A stretch of 17,913 nucleotides of DNA from Planctomycetota bacterium (GTDB taxonomy: Bacteria > Planctomycetota > UBA1135 > UBA2386), in the NCBI GenBank assembly GCA_020425885.1, contig JAGQRA010000192.1:1-17913 (forward strand). The letters are read 5' to 3'. The translations under genes and the position numbers were made by a program. Below, piece by piece: positions 7,212 to 14,454 of the stretch (positions are counted from its first letter, which is position 1; each line of letters begins with the position of its first letter). Below the pieces are notes generated by a model that saw nothing but the letters and a program-made list of their open reading frames with translations, ran no database searches and was not told where the DNA came from.

Positions 7212-9434
7212 ATGAACGTCTTCACCAGAACCTCGTCTCTCGGCCTGCTCGCCACGCTGGCCGCGATCACCCTCCCGCTCGCCTCGGCCAGCGCCCAGCT
7301 GACCATCGTGCGCGTCAACGGCGGCGGCGCCGCGCCTGGCACCGTCGCCGGCGGCGGCAACCTGACCGCGTTGTTCAACGCGGCCTGCGACTGGTGGGAG
7401 GAGGCGCTCATCACCTCGCCCTACACGCTGACCCTGACCTATCGCTGGGGATCGCAATCCGGCAGCACGCTCGCGGCCCACGTGCTCAACGCACAGGGTG
7501 GTACACCCAATCGTGAGACGGCCGGCACGATCACGTTCGACAACGACGGTTCGAGCAGCTGGTTTCTCGACCCGACGCCGTGCAACCCCTCCGAGTGGAG
7601 CAGCTTCATCGAAGGCACCGGCAACTACGGCGGCGGCACGATGGTCGACGAGGCCCGCTACAGCGGCCCCTCCGGCAGCGCGTCGGGCCGAACCGATCTG
7701 TTCGGCGTCGCCCTGCACGAGATCGGTCACGCGCTCGGCCTCAGCAGCGCCAACACCGCATTCGTGGCCGAGCGCGGTGACAACGACGTCGACGTCACCT
7801 CGCCGCGGCCCTTCCCGGGCTCGGCGATCCCGCTGAACTCGTCGAGCGCGCACACCGCGATCAGCACCTCGCTGATGTGGCCGTCCGTGTCCTCGGGCGT
7901 GCGCAAGATCCCCTCCGCGGCCGACATGCTCGCCAACGCGCAGATCAGCCAGATGACCGGGATCAACTACGTCTCGTTCGCCGGCTGCTCGCGCTACATC
8001 GCCGGATCGAGCGGCAGCTCGGGTAGCGGCAACTCGATCCCGTTCGGCACCGTGTCGCCGAGCTCGATCACCACGACCTTCGCCAACAACAACGGCCTCG
8101 GGGTCGGCAGCGCCATGTTCTTCGACGCCATCGCCGGCGCTTCGTCGCATGTCTATCTGCACGCCATCGCGCTGAACACCGACGTCGCCTCGGGCACGCC
8201 GATCCAGGCCGACATCTACCTGCGCACCGGCACCCACGTCGGCAACGAGACGAGCACGGCGGGCTGGACGTTGTGGACGACGGCCAAGGGCACTTCCGCC
8301 GGCACCGGCGGCCAGAGCCTGATGCGGTTCAACAACGGCGTCTACCTGGCATCGGGTCTGACCCACGGCGTCGCCGTCGTCTCGCGCGACTACGACAACA
8401 ACTACACCAACGGCTCCAACGTCTACAGCAACGCCGACATCACGATCAACACCGGCCGCTCGCAATCGATCCCGTTCTCGAGCGCTCCGATCCCCGACCG
8501 CTCGATCAACATGCGGCTCTACTACCAGCGCGACAGCGGCACCTGGAGCAACCAGAAGTACCAGACCATCCTGCGCTGTCAGGAGCTCGGCGGGCCCGGC
8601 ACGATCACCGGACTGGCGTTCAACTCCAGGGGCACCGGCACGCACTACAACCGCTGGCTGCGCATCCGCATGACGCACAAGCCGGCCGGCTACAACCTGT
8701 CGACCAACTTCAACACCAACATCTCGGGCTACACCACGGTCCTGGACGAGTTCGACCACTCATGGGAGGTCAACGCCAGCGGCTGGAACGAGATCGGCCT
8801 GGAGAACGGATTCGCCTACAACGGCAACCAGGACGTCGTCGTCGAGATCTACGCCCGCGGCAACCACACCAGCGTCGGCACGGTCGGCACCTTCAACCGC
8901 GACGAGAACATCAACACACCGCGCGCCTACGCCTACGGCTTCCCGTGGAGCGCGGAGCCGGCGACGACCGCGGATCCCGGCTTGATCGGCGGCGGCCGCA
9001 GCAACCACGGCACCAAGATCCGGGTCGAATTCGAGTGCGCCAACGTCGGTGACTTCGGCACCTCGTGCACGACCGCGTTCGCGGATGCCGTCAGCACCCC
9101 GGTCGCCGGCACGTCGTACACGTTCCACATCCACGGCGGCCCGCCGAGCAGCGGGGCCTTCGCCATCCTCGGCTTCTCGGTCACACCGCAGCAGCAGCGC
9201 GAGCTGAGCACGTCGGGCTTCAACGGCTGCTACGCCTGGATCCCGACCGTGGCGACGTCGTTCAAGCCGCTCAGCGCCGCCGGCTTCGCGGCCCACACGG
9301 TGAGCGTGCCGAACACGACGGCCTTCGACGGCACGAAGATCTACTGCTACTGGGCCGCGCTCGATTCGAATGCGCCGGGCGGTCTGGCCATCACCAACTA
9401 CGTGCGATCGGTCATCGGTCAGAGCAACCCGTAG
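7212..9434 (+). CDS. Secreted metzincin-like zinc metalloprotease with C-terminal module
   Basis: 740-residue exported protein. Signal peptide MNVFTRTSSLGLLATLAAIT ends near ASASAQ (about residue 29). The catalytic domain (about 30-250) has the zinc motif HEIGHALGLSS (H169, E170 catalytic, H173) and a Met-turn-like stretch SLMWPSVSSGVRKIPSAADM (M222). This places it near matrixin-like/metzincin proteases. The third metzincin ligand expected at residue 179 is Ser, so the last ligand may be H214 in AHTAIST, or activity may be lost. A Gly/Ser linker (about 262-272) leads to a long beta-rich middle region (about 275-610) with two jelly-roll-like halves rich in Asn, Thr and Tyr. The last ~125 residues start at FGTSC (C619) and contain GAFAILGFS, GFNGCYAWIP and DSNAPGGLAITNYV, a module like the C-terminus of the repeat protein upstream. 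Probably acts outside the cell on proteins or proteoglycans (inference). Confidence 0.92.
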   Translation: MNVFTRTSSLGLLATLAAITLPLASASAQLTIVRVNGGGAAPGTVAGGGNLTALFNAACDWWEEALITSPYTLTLTYRWGSQSGSTLAAHVLNAQGGTPNRETAGTITFDNDGSSSWFLDPTPCNPSEWSSFIEGTGNYGGGTMVDEARYSGPSGSASGRTDLFGVALHEIGHALGLSSANTAFVAERGDNDVDVTSPRPFPGSAIPLNSSSAHTAISTSLMWPSVSSGVRKIPSAADMLANAQISQMTGINYVSFAGCSRYIAGSSGSSGSGNSIPFGTVSPSSITTTFANNNGLGVGSAMFFDAIAGASSHVYLHAIALNTDVASGTPIQADIYLRTGTHVGNETSTAGWTLWTTAKGTSAGTGGQSLMRFNNGVYLASGLTHGVAVVSRDYDNNYTNGSNVYSNADITINTGRSQSIPFSSAPIPDRSINMRLYYQRDSGTWSNQKYQTILRCQELGGPGTITGLAFNSRGTGTHYNRWLRIRMTHKPAGYNLSTNFNTNISGYTTVLDEFDHSWEVNASGWNEIGLENGFAYNGNQDVVVEIYARGNHTSVGTVGTFNRDENINTPRAYAYGFPWSAEPATTADPGLIGGGRSNHGTKIRVEFECANVGDFGTSCTTAFADAVSTPVAGTSYTFHIHGGPPSSGAFAILGFSVTPQQQRELSTSGFNGCYAWIPTVATSFKPLSAAGFAAHTVSVPNTTAFDGTKIYCYWAALDSNAPGGLAITNYVRSVIGQSNP

Positions 9435-9463
9435 CGGCCGCGCCGGCGACGCGGTGCAGGTCT

Positions 9464-9499
9464 CGAGGCGGGCCGTCGGACGATTCGGACCCCGCCTCG
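9464..9499. terminator. Bidirectional hairpin between convergent genes
   Basis: CGAGGCGGG (9464-9472) and CCCGCCTCG (9491-9499) form a perfect 9-bp stem around an 18-nt interior that can pair further (GTC/GAC). GGTG/CACC flanks extend it with mismatches. It sits in the middle of the 80-nt gap between the two convergent stop codons. There is no T-run, so if it terminates it does so as a strong GC hairpin. Confidence 0.5.
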
Positions 9500-9514
9500 C
9501 ACCGGCGCCGCGCC

Positions 9515-10759
9515 CTACTTCGCCAGCAGCTGCAGCCGCTCGCGCAGTCGCGCCAGCATCGGCGCGTGGTAGTCGCCGGCCTGCTCGCGCTCGTCGAGGA
9601 ACGCCTTGGCCGCGTCGTCGTTGCCGAGGCAGCACAGCGCGAACGCGGCGCCGACGCGGACATCCATGACCTCGTTCGGGTCCCGCATGCGCTCGCCGAG
9701 CGCGGCGCGACTCGGTTCGTCGCCGAGCAGGCCGAGGGCCTGGGTGGCGGCGGCGCGCAGCTCGGTGTCGATCGAATCGAGCATCGGGCGCAGATAGGGC
9801 AGCGCGGCCTGCTCGCCGAGCTCGCCGAGCGCGCGCACCGCGACCGAGGCGGTCAGGGGGTCGGCGAGCAGCTTCAGCACCGCCGGCCCGACGTCCTTGG
9901 CGCAGGGGCCGAGTTCGGCCAGGACCTGCAGCGCCATCGTCCGCAGGTAGGACTCGCTGGCGCCGAGCGTGCGCTCGAGCAACGGCAGCCCGACCCGACC
10001 GGCGCGCGTCAACACGAAGCGGGCGTCGTCGATCGGCCGTAGCAGCGTGCTCTCGGTGGTGGCGAGGTGGGTCGCGATGCGGGCGTCGAGCTGTGGCCCG
10101 CTCGGCGGCGTCACGTCGGGACGGCCGCCGCGGCCGGTCTGCCGCCAGGTCTGCGACATCTCCCACATCGCCTGCCGCAGCTCGGCATAGGTCGGGCTCT
10201 CGTTCAGGGTGATGCCGCGTTCGGTGCAGATCTCGATGGCGCGCTGGCCGGCGATCTCCGCCGTGGGCGTGGCGGTCATCGCCGAATCGAGCCAGGCCAG
10301 GCCGGTGTCGTTGCCGAGACGTTGCAGGGCATCGGCGACCCAGACCACGGTCTCGGCGTCGTTCTCGTACTTGAGCCGCAGCAACAGTGGCAACAGCAGC
10401 ACGGTCTGCCCGGTCCGACCGGCGAGCCAGGCGGCACGGCGGCGGGCGCCGAGGTCTTCGTGGCTGAGCGCCGGTTCGAGCGTGAACCACGCGTCCTGGT
10501 GCTCGAGCAACGAACGTTCGGCGCGCGTCCGGATGCGGGCCTCGACCTCGACGATGCCGAGGCTGATCTCGGTCAGCTCACGCAGCTCACGCTGGGCCGC
10601 CTCGTCGGGCTGCGGCATCGCCGCGGCGAGGTCCTTCAGCACCTTCAGGAACGGCTGCAGCTCCGGCGGCGGCAGCGTCGGGCCCTTCGGCTTCTCGGGT
10701 GCCGCCTCGCCGCAGGCGGCGAACAGCAACAACAGGCACGACATGGTTCGCGGGTTCAT
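9515..10759 (-). CDS. HEAT-repeat lipoprotein
   Basis: 414-residue lipoprotein. The start MNPRTMSCLLLLFAACG has the lipobox FAAC with lipidated Cys16. After a Pro/Lys-rich linker comes a helical region and then repeated helix pairs of the HEAT/PBS-lyase type, clearest in the C-terminal half: ALQVLAELGPCAKDVGPAVL, AVRALGELGEQAALPYLRPM, AATQALGLLGDEPSRAALGE and VGAAFALCCLGNDDAAKAFL. Such repeats form a curved scaffold for binding other proteins. No enzyme motif is seen. The ATG overlaps the stop of the pentahaem cytochrome gene by 4 nt (ATGA), so the two are translationally coupled and the protein is probably a periplasmic or outer-envelope scaffold for the same system (inference). A longer frame reaching 10993 overlaps the cytochrome gene and was not used. 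Confidence 0.9.
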   Translation of the reverse strand: MNPRTMSCLLLLFAACGEAAPEKPKGPTLPPPELQPFLKVLKDLAAAMPQPDEAAQRELRELTEISLGIVEVEARIRTRAERSLLEHQDAWFTLEPALSHEDLGARRRAAWLAGRTGQTVLLLPLLLRLKYENDAETVVWVADALQRLGNDTGLAWLDSAMTATPTAEIAGQRAIEICTERGITLNESPTYAELRQAMWEMSQTWRQTGRGGRPDVTPPSGPQLDARIATHLATTESTLLRPIDDARFVLTRAGRVGLPLLERTLGASESYLRTMALQVLAELGPCAKDVGPAVLKLLADPLTASVAVRALGELGEQAALPYLRPMLDSIDTELRAAATQALGLLGDEPSRAALGERMRDPNEVMDVRVGAAFALCCLGNDDAAKAFLDEREQAGDYHAPMLARLRERLQLLAK

Positions 10760-11781
10760 AGGTCGAGTCGGCGCTCTTCGAGCAGGGTGCTGAGCGGGCT
10801 GTCGTCGCCGCAGAACGGGGTCAATCGATACCACAGTCGCGCCTCGATGGCCTTGGCACTCGGCGGGATCGGCAGCCGCAGCGCCTTGGCTTCGTGCGCC
10901 GGCAGCTGGGTGTTCTCCTGCGATTTGGCGCCGGGCCCGACCGGTTCCGGGTCGTCGCGGTAGGGCTGGCGGGCGCGCCAGGCCAGTGTCCACGGCGACG
11001 GCTCGGCCGCCGCGTCGCCGTCGACGAAGCGGTACATGATGTCGACGGCGCGGTGGCGCTCCTCGGTCGGGAAGTTGTGGCCGGCGCCCTCGTTGGTCAG
11101 CGTCAACACGACCTCAGAGCCGTCGCGCGTGACCTCGAAGCGGCCGGCCTTCCTCAGCGTCGCGAGGTCGTGCGCGCCCGGGAAGACGTGGCCGCGGCCC
11201 ATGCGCTCGCTCTTGTCGCCGCGTTTGCGCGCGACCTCGGGCATGTGGCACGACGAGCAGTCGATGCCCTGTCTGGCGTACGAACTCGCCCGCCACTGAT
11301 CGGTGGTCCAGTGCTGGTTGTGGCACGATTCGCAGGTCTTGATGCCGAAGAAATCCTCGCTGCGCCGCGGTGCGCACGGCACCTCCGGGCGATCGTTGCG
11401 GCCGAGGATGCCGCCGTCGGGAGCCAGGTGGCAGCTGATGCAGCTGACGCCTTCGTCGAAGTGGGTCCGGCGCGGCAGCGTGCGGTTGCCGAAGCCGGTG
11501 ACCGCGAGCGGGCGCGGCAGGTGGCAGTCCATGCACTCCTCCTTGCGGAAGTCCTCGCTGAGCTTCTTCACCTCCGGGTTGGTGAACGCGATCTGGTGAT
11601 GCGAACCGAGCCATTCGTCGTAGACCGCCTCGTGGCACTTCTTGCACTGCACCGCCGACTCCCAACGTACGGCGTTGGCGCGGGTGGTCGGCTTCTCGCC
11701 GGACAACGCGAGGAAGGCGATGGCGCCGCCGAACGCGGCGAGCAAGGCGATCGCGAGCGCGAGTCGGAGTGGGAAGCTCAT
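10756..11781 (-). CDS. Membrane-anchored pentahaem cytochrome c
   Basis: 341-residue protein. One N-terminal hydrophobic helix (about 5-27, LALAIALLAAFGGAIAFLAL) acts as an uncleaved anchor or signal. Five haem-binding CXXCH motifs follow: CKKCH (46-50), CMDCH (83-87), CISCH (114-118), CESCH (150-154) and CSSCH (175-179). Several extra His (HH at 61-62, H107, H157, H198, H204) could serve as distal ligands. The pattern resembles cytochrome c554-like multihaem proteins. From about residue 215 a haem-free beta-rich domain follows (VVLTLTNEGAGHNFPTEERH). It should carry electrons in the periplasm, between a membrane donor and an acceptor or substrate. A GGAGG site precedes the start. Both ends overlap neighbours by 4 nt: the ABC ATPase upstream and the HEAT lipoprotein downstream. 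That placement points to a redox step tied to transport (inference). Confidence 0.94.
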   Translation of the reverse strand: MSFPLRLALAIALLAAFGGAIAFLALSGEKPTTRANAVRWESAVQCKKCHEAVYDEWLGSHHQIAFTNPEVKKLSEDFRKEECMDCHLPRPLAVTGFGNRTLPRRTHFDEGVSCISCHLAPDGGILGRNDRPEVPCAPRRSEDFFGIKTCESCHNQHWTTDQWRASSYARQGIDCSSCHMPEVARKRGDKSERMGRGHVFPGAHDLATLRKAGRFEVTRDGSEVVLTLTNEGAGHNFPTEERHRAVDIMYRFVDGDAAAEPSPWTLAWRARQPYRDDPEPVGPGAKSQENTQLPAHEAKALRLPIPPSAKAIEARLWYRLTPFCGDDSPLSTLLEERRLDL

Positions 11782-12830
11782 CGTGACGCCTCCGTCGGCG
11801 GTTCGGGCTGCCAGGGCAGCAGTCGCGCGGGGTGGCGCAGGCTCAGGGTCGCGGTGGCGCCGACCGGCAGGGCTGCCGCGCTGTGGGCGAGCACGATCTG
11901 ATCGCCGAGGGCGATGCGGTTCTGGCAGCCGTCGGTGCCCGGCAGCGAGGCCAGCACCTGACCGGTGGGGTGGCCGTCACCGGCGGGCTGGCCGTTGCCC
12001 GACACCGCGGTGGCATCGCCCGGCATCAGCACCAGGCGCAGTTCGCTGCCGCTGCCGGCGGGACGCGGCATGCGACCGAACACCGTGTCGATGGCGTCGC
12101 CGTCGGCCCGGGTCGGCAGGCAGGCGGCGGCAGCGAGGAAGGCGGCAGTGAACGCGCAACGCGGCGCGGCGAGCAGATCGCGCGCCGGTCCGGCTTCGAC
12201 GATGCTGCCGTCGTGCAACACGACGAGGTCGGTCGCCAGCGCCAGCGCCTCGTCGCGATCGTGGGTGACGAGGATCGTCGTCAGGCCGCGTTCGTCGGCG
12301 AGGGTCCGCACCAGCAGCACCAGCGCGTCGCGCTGGTGGACGTCAACGCTGCGCAGCGGCTCGTCGAGCAGCAGCACCGATGGCTCGGGGGCGAGGGCGC
12401 GGACGAGGCCGAGACGCTGGGCTTCGCCGCCCGACATGCGGGCCGGCTTGCGCTCGGCGAGGTGGCCGATGCCGGCGCGCTGCAGCAGGGCGCGGGCACG
12501 GTCGGGTGACATCGTCGGCGCGGCGAAGGTCAGGTGCTGCAGCGCCGTCAGGTGCGGCCACAGCGCGCCTTCCTGGAAGACGAGGCCTAGGTCGCGGCGA
12601 TCGGGCGGCGCGTGATGGCCGTCGCCGGCGACCTGATCGTCGCCGACCCGGATCGTGCCGCCGGTGATGTGATCGAGGCCGGCGAGGCAACGCAGCAGCG
12701 TCGTCTTGCCCGAGCCGGAGGGGCCGACGATGGCGAGCCTGCCGCCGCCGGATATGCCGAACGACAGCGGGCCCAGCGCGAACGCGCCGCGCCGGCAACG
12801 GAGATCTGAGACTTCGACAGGTAGGGTCAC
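11778..12830 (-). CDS. ABC importer ATPase with C-terminal regulatory domain
   Basis: 350-residue cytoplasmic ATPase of the iron/spermidine/sulfate importer class (FbpC/PotA-like). Walker A is GPSGSGKTT (36-44), Q-loop Q86 in LVFQEGALWPHL, signature MSGGEAQRLGLVRAL (132-146), Walker B VLLLDEP (152-158) and H-loop H190 in VTHDRDEA. The region after about residue 230 is a beta-rich TOBE-like domain, which in this family can sense substrate. The start is a GTG, 10 nt after the permease stop. The nearby ATG at 12841 is out of frame. It energises the double permease encoded immediately upstream. The substrate cannot be told from this subunit. Its stop overlaps the cytochrome start (ATGA). Confidence 0.94.
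   Translation of the reverse strand: MTLPVEVSDLRCRRGAFALGPLSFGISGGGRLAIVGPSGSGKTTLLRCLAGLDHITGGTIRVGDDQVAGDGHHAPPDRRDLGLVFQEGALWPHLTALQHLTFAAPTMSPDRARALLQRAGIGHLAERKPARMSGGEAQRLGLVRALAPEPSVLLLDEPLRSVDVHQRDALVLLVRTLADERGLTTILVTHDRDEALALATDLVVLHDGSIVEAGPARDLLAAPRCAFTAAFLAAAACLPTRADGDAIDTVFGRMPRPAGSGSELRLVLMPGDATAVSGNGQPAGDGHPTGQVLASLPGTDGCQNRIALGDQIVLAHSAAALPVGATATLSLRHPARLLPWQPEPPTEASR
11789..11793 (-). promoter_or_regulatory. Ribosome binding site (GGAGG) of the cytochrome gene
   Basis: GGAGG on the minus strand lies 7 nt before the ATG at 11781, inside the end of the ATPase gene. This is one of the few strong sites in the operon, and it supports re-initiation for high cytochrome output. Confidence 0.5.
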
Positions 12831-12840
12831 GACGGTGCCA

Positions 12841-14454
12841 TCAGGACAGGGATCTCAGCCTACGGCCGACGAGCAGGGAAGGAAGCAGCGGCAACAGGAC
12901 CGCGATGCAGAGGGTGAGCAAGGCGATGACGCCGCTCCAGTCCTCGTGCTGGAAGTGGACCGCGCTGGCCAGCCGGCGCACCGCGGTCGCGTTCGCGGCC
13001 GGCAACACGACGGCGAGGTCGAGTTCGCGCAGCGCGAGCACGAAGACCAGCACGAACGCCGACCAGACGCCGGGCAGCAGCGGCGGCAGGTGGAGGCGCA
13101 GCGTGCGGGCGATGGCCGAGCGTCGAACGAAGGCGCCGGCCTCTTCGGCGGCGAGCGATTGTCGGCGGACGAGCCCGGCCAGCGGCAGCGCGGCGAACGG
13201 CAGCAGGCGCGCGGCGTAGCCGCACAGGGCGAAACCCCAACCCGAATAGAAGTCGCCGCCGAAGCTGCGCAGCAGGGTGCTGTCGTGGTAGGCGTGGACG
13301 AGTCCGATGCCGAGCAGGATCGCGGGCAATGCCGCCGGCAGCGCCGTCACCAGGTCGAGCCAGGCCCAGCGGCGGGCCGCATGGCGGGCCAGCGGCAGCG
13401 CCAACAGCACGACCAACGCGGCGGTGCCGAGCGCGAGCCACGTCGAGTGCAGCAGATCGGGCAGGCCCTGGTCGACCGCCTTCTGGAAGCTGCGGCGGGC
13501 GAAGTCGATCGACATCGGTTCGTTGCGTTGCGCCGATCCCAGCGCCCAGCGGGCCATGATCAGCACCGGCATGCCGATGCCGGCGCCGAGGTAGGCGATC
13601 GGCGCCAACAACGCCGGCCAGCGCCACCGCTTGCCGAGCGGCCGCAGCGGCAACGGCGTCCTGGTGCCGCGGTCCGGCGCCTCGGCGCGCAGCCGCAGCG
13701 CCAGCCACAGCATGCCGCCGAGACCGGCGACGAACGGCAAGGCGGCGGTGATCGGGCTCTGCAGATCGGCGAACGTGGTGCCGACGGCGCGTCGCGTCCA
13801 GCGGCTGAAGATGCCCTCCGAGTAGGTGTGCCAGGTCTTGCCCTTCACGGTCAGGAACTCGGGCACGCCGTGGTCGGCGAGCGTGAACAGTAGCGCCAGC
13901 AGGCAGCCGGCGATCAGCTCGGGCGCGATCGAGCGCAACAGCGACAGCTCGGCGCGGGCGCGGCCGCGCAGCAACCAGGCGGCCTCGTAGGCGCGGCCGT
14001 CGGCGGCGCGCAGGCCGCGCGCGGTGAGCACGGCGACGAACGGGGCGTGGCAGGTTCCGAGCAACAGCGCACAGGGCCAGAAACCCGACGCGTCGGCGAG
14101 GTCGGCGAAGCCCATCGCGACGAAGATCGGCGGCACGACGAGCGGGGCTATGCCGAGCGGGCCGAGCCACGCGCCGCCGGGCAGGTCGCGGCCCGTGGTG
14201 AGCCAGGCGTGACCGCCACCGAGCAGCAACGAGATCGTCGTCGCCGCGAGCCCGAGCTGCATCGAGGCGAACAGCTGTGCCCACAGGTGGGTGTCGTCGC
14301 GCAGCGCGGCCCAGGCCTCGAGCGTGAAGCCGTCGGGCGAGATCACCGTCGCCAACGCCAGGGTGCCGAGCGGCAACAGCACGAACAGCGCGACGAACAG
14401 CAGCGCGAGCGCGAGTGGCAGGCCTGACAGCCAGCGACCGCCGCGGCCGTTCAT
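12841..14454 (-). CDS. Fused double-domain ABC importer permease
   Basis: 537-residue inner-membrane protein with about twelve hydrophobic helices in two homologous halves, as in FbpB/AfuB-like ferric iron permeases, where both membrane subunits are one chain. Each half has the cytoplasmic EAA loop that contacts the ATPase: EAAWLLRGRARAELSLLRSI in the first, and EEAGAFVRRSAIARTLRLHL in the second. The first helix is ALALLFVALFVLLPLGTLAL. Length fits the fused type (about 500-560). The ATG overlaps the stop of the substrate-binding protein by 4 nt, and the ATPase follows after 10 nt, giving a complete importer. Iron is the usual substrate of this architecture, but thiamine and other substrates occur in related systems. 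Confidence 0.93.
   Translation of the reverse strand: MNGRGGRWLSGLPLALALLFVALFVLLPLGTLALATVISPDGFTLEAWAALRDDTHLWAQLFASMQLGLAATTISLLLGGGHAWLTTGRDLPGGAWLGPLGIAPLVVPPIFVAMGFADLADASGFWPCALLLGTCHAPFVAVLTARGLRAADGRAYEAAWLLRGRARAELSLLRSIAPELIAGCLLALLFTLADHGVPEFLTVKGKTWHTYSEGIFSRWTRRAVGTTFADLQSPITAALPFVAGLGGMLWLALRLRAEAPDRGTRTPLPLRPLGKRWRWPALLAPIAYLGAGIGMPVLIMARWALGSAQRNEPMSIDFARRSFQKAVDQGLPDLLHSTWLALGTAALVVLLALPLARHAARRWAWLDLVTALPAALPAILLGIGLVHAYHDSTLLRSFGGDFYSGWGFALCGYAARLLPFAALPLAGLVRRQSLAAEEAGAFVRRSAIARTLRLHLPPLLPGVWSAFVLVFVLALRELDLAVVLPAANATAVRRLASAVHFQHEDWSGVIALLTLCIAVLLPLLPSLLVGRRLRSLS

Noticed and set aside
6984..8759. Minus-strand open frame (591 codons) opposite the metalloprotease
   Set aside because: Low-complexity Val/Arg/Gly/Asp composition, no motif, and the plus strand carries a protease with signal peptide and zinc motif.
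8760..10490. Minus-strand open frame (576 codons) joining the protease 3' end to the HEAT gene
   Set aside because: It runs through the convergent hairpin and is the wrong frame of the HEAT lipoprotein. The product is Arg-rich without domains.
9515..10993. Longer N-terminus for the HEAT lipoprotein
   Set aside because: The added 78 residues overlap the cytochrome gene in another frame and hide the lipoprotein signal that begins at 10759.
11632..11647. Sigma-54-like TGGCACTTCTTGCA on the plus strand
   Set aside because: GG and GC are separated by 8 rather than 10 nt. The sequence is the antisense of the first haem motif codons, inside a gene.
12706..13893. Plus-strand open frame (395 codons) opposite the ATPase and permease
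   Set aside because: Gln/Arg/Gly-rich antisense of a permease with clear helices and EAA loops.
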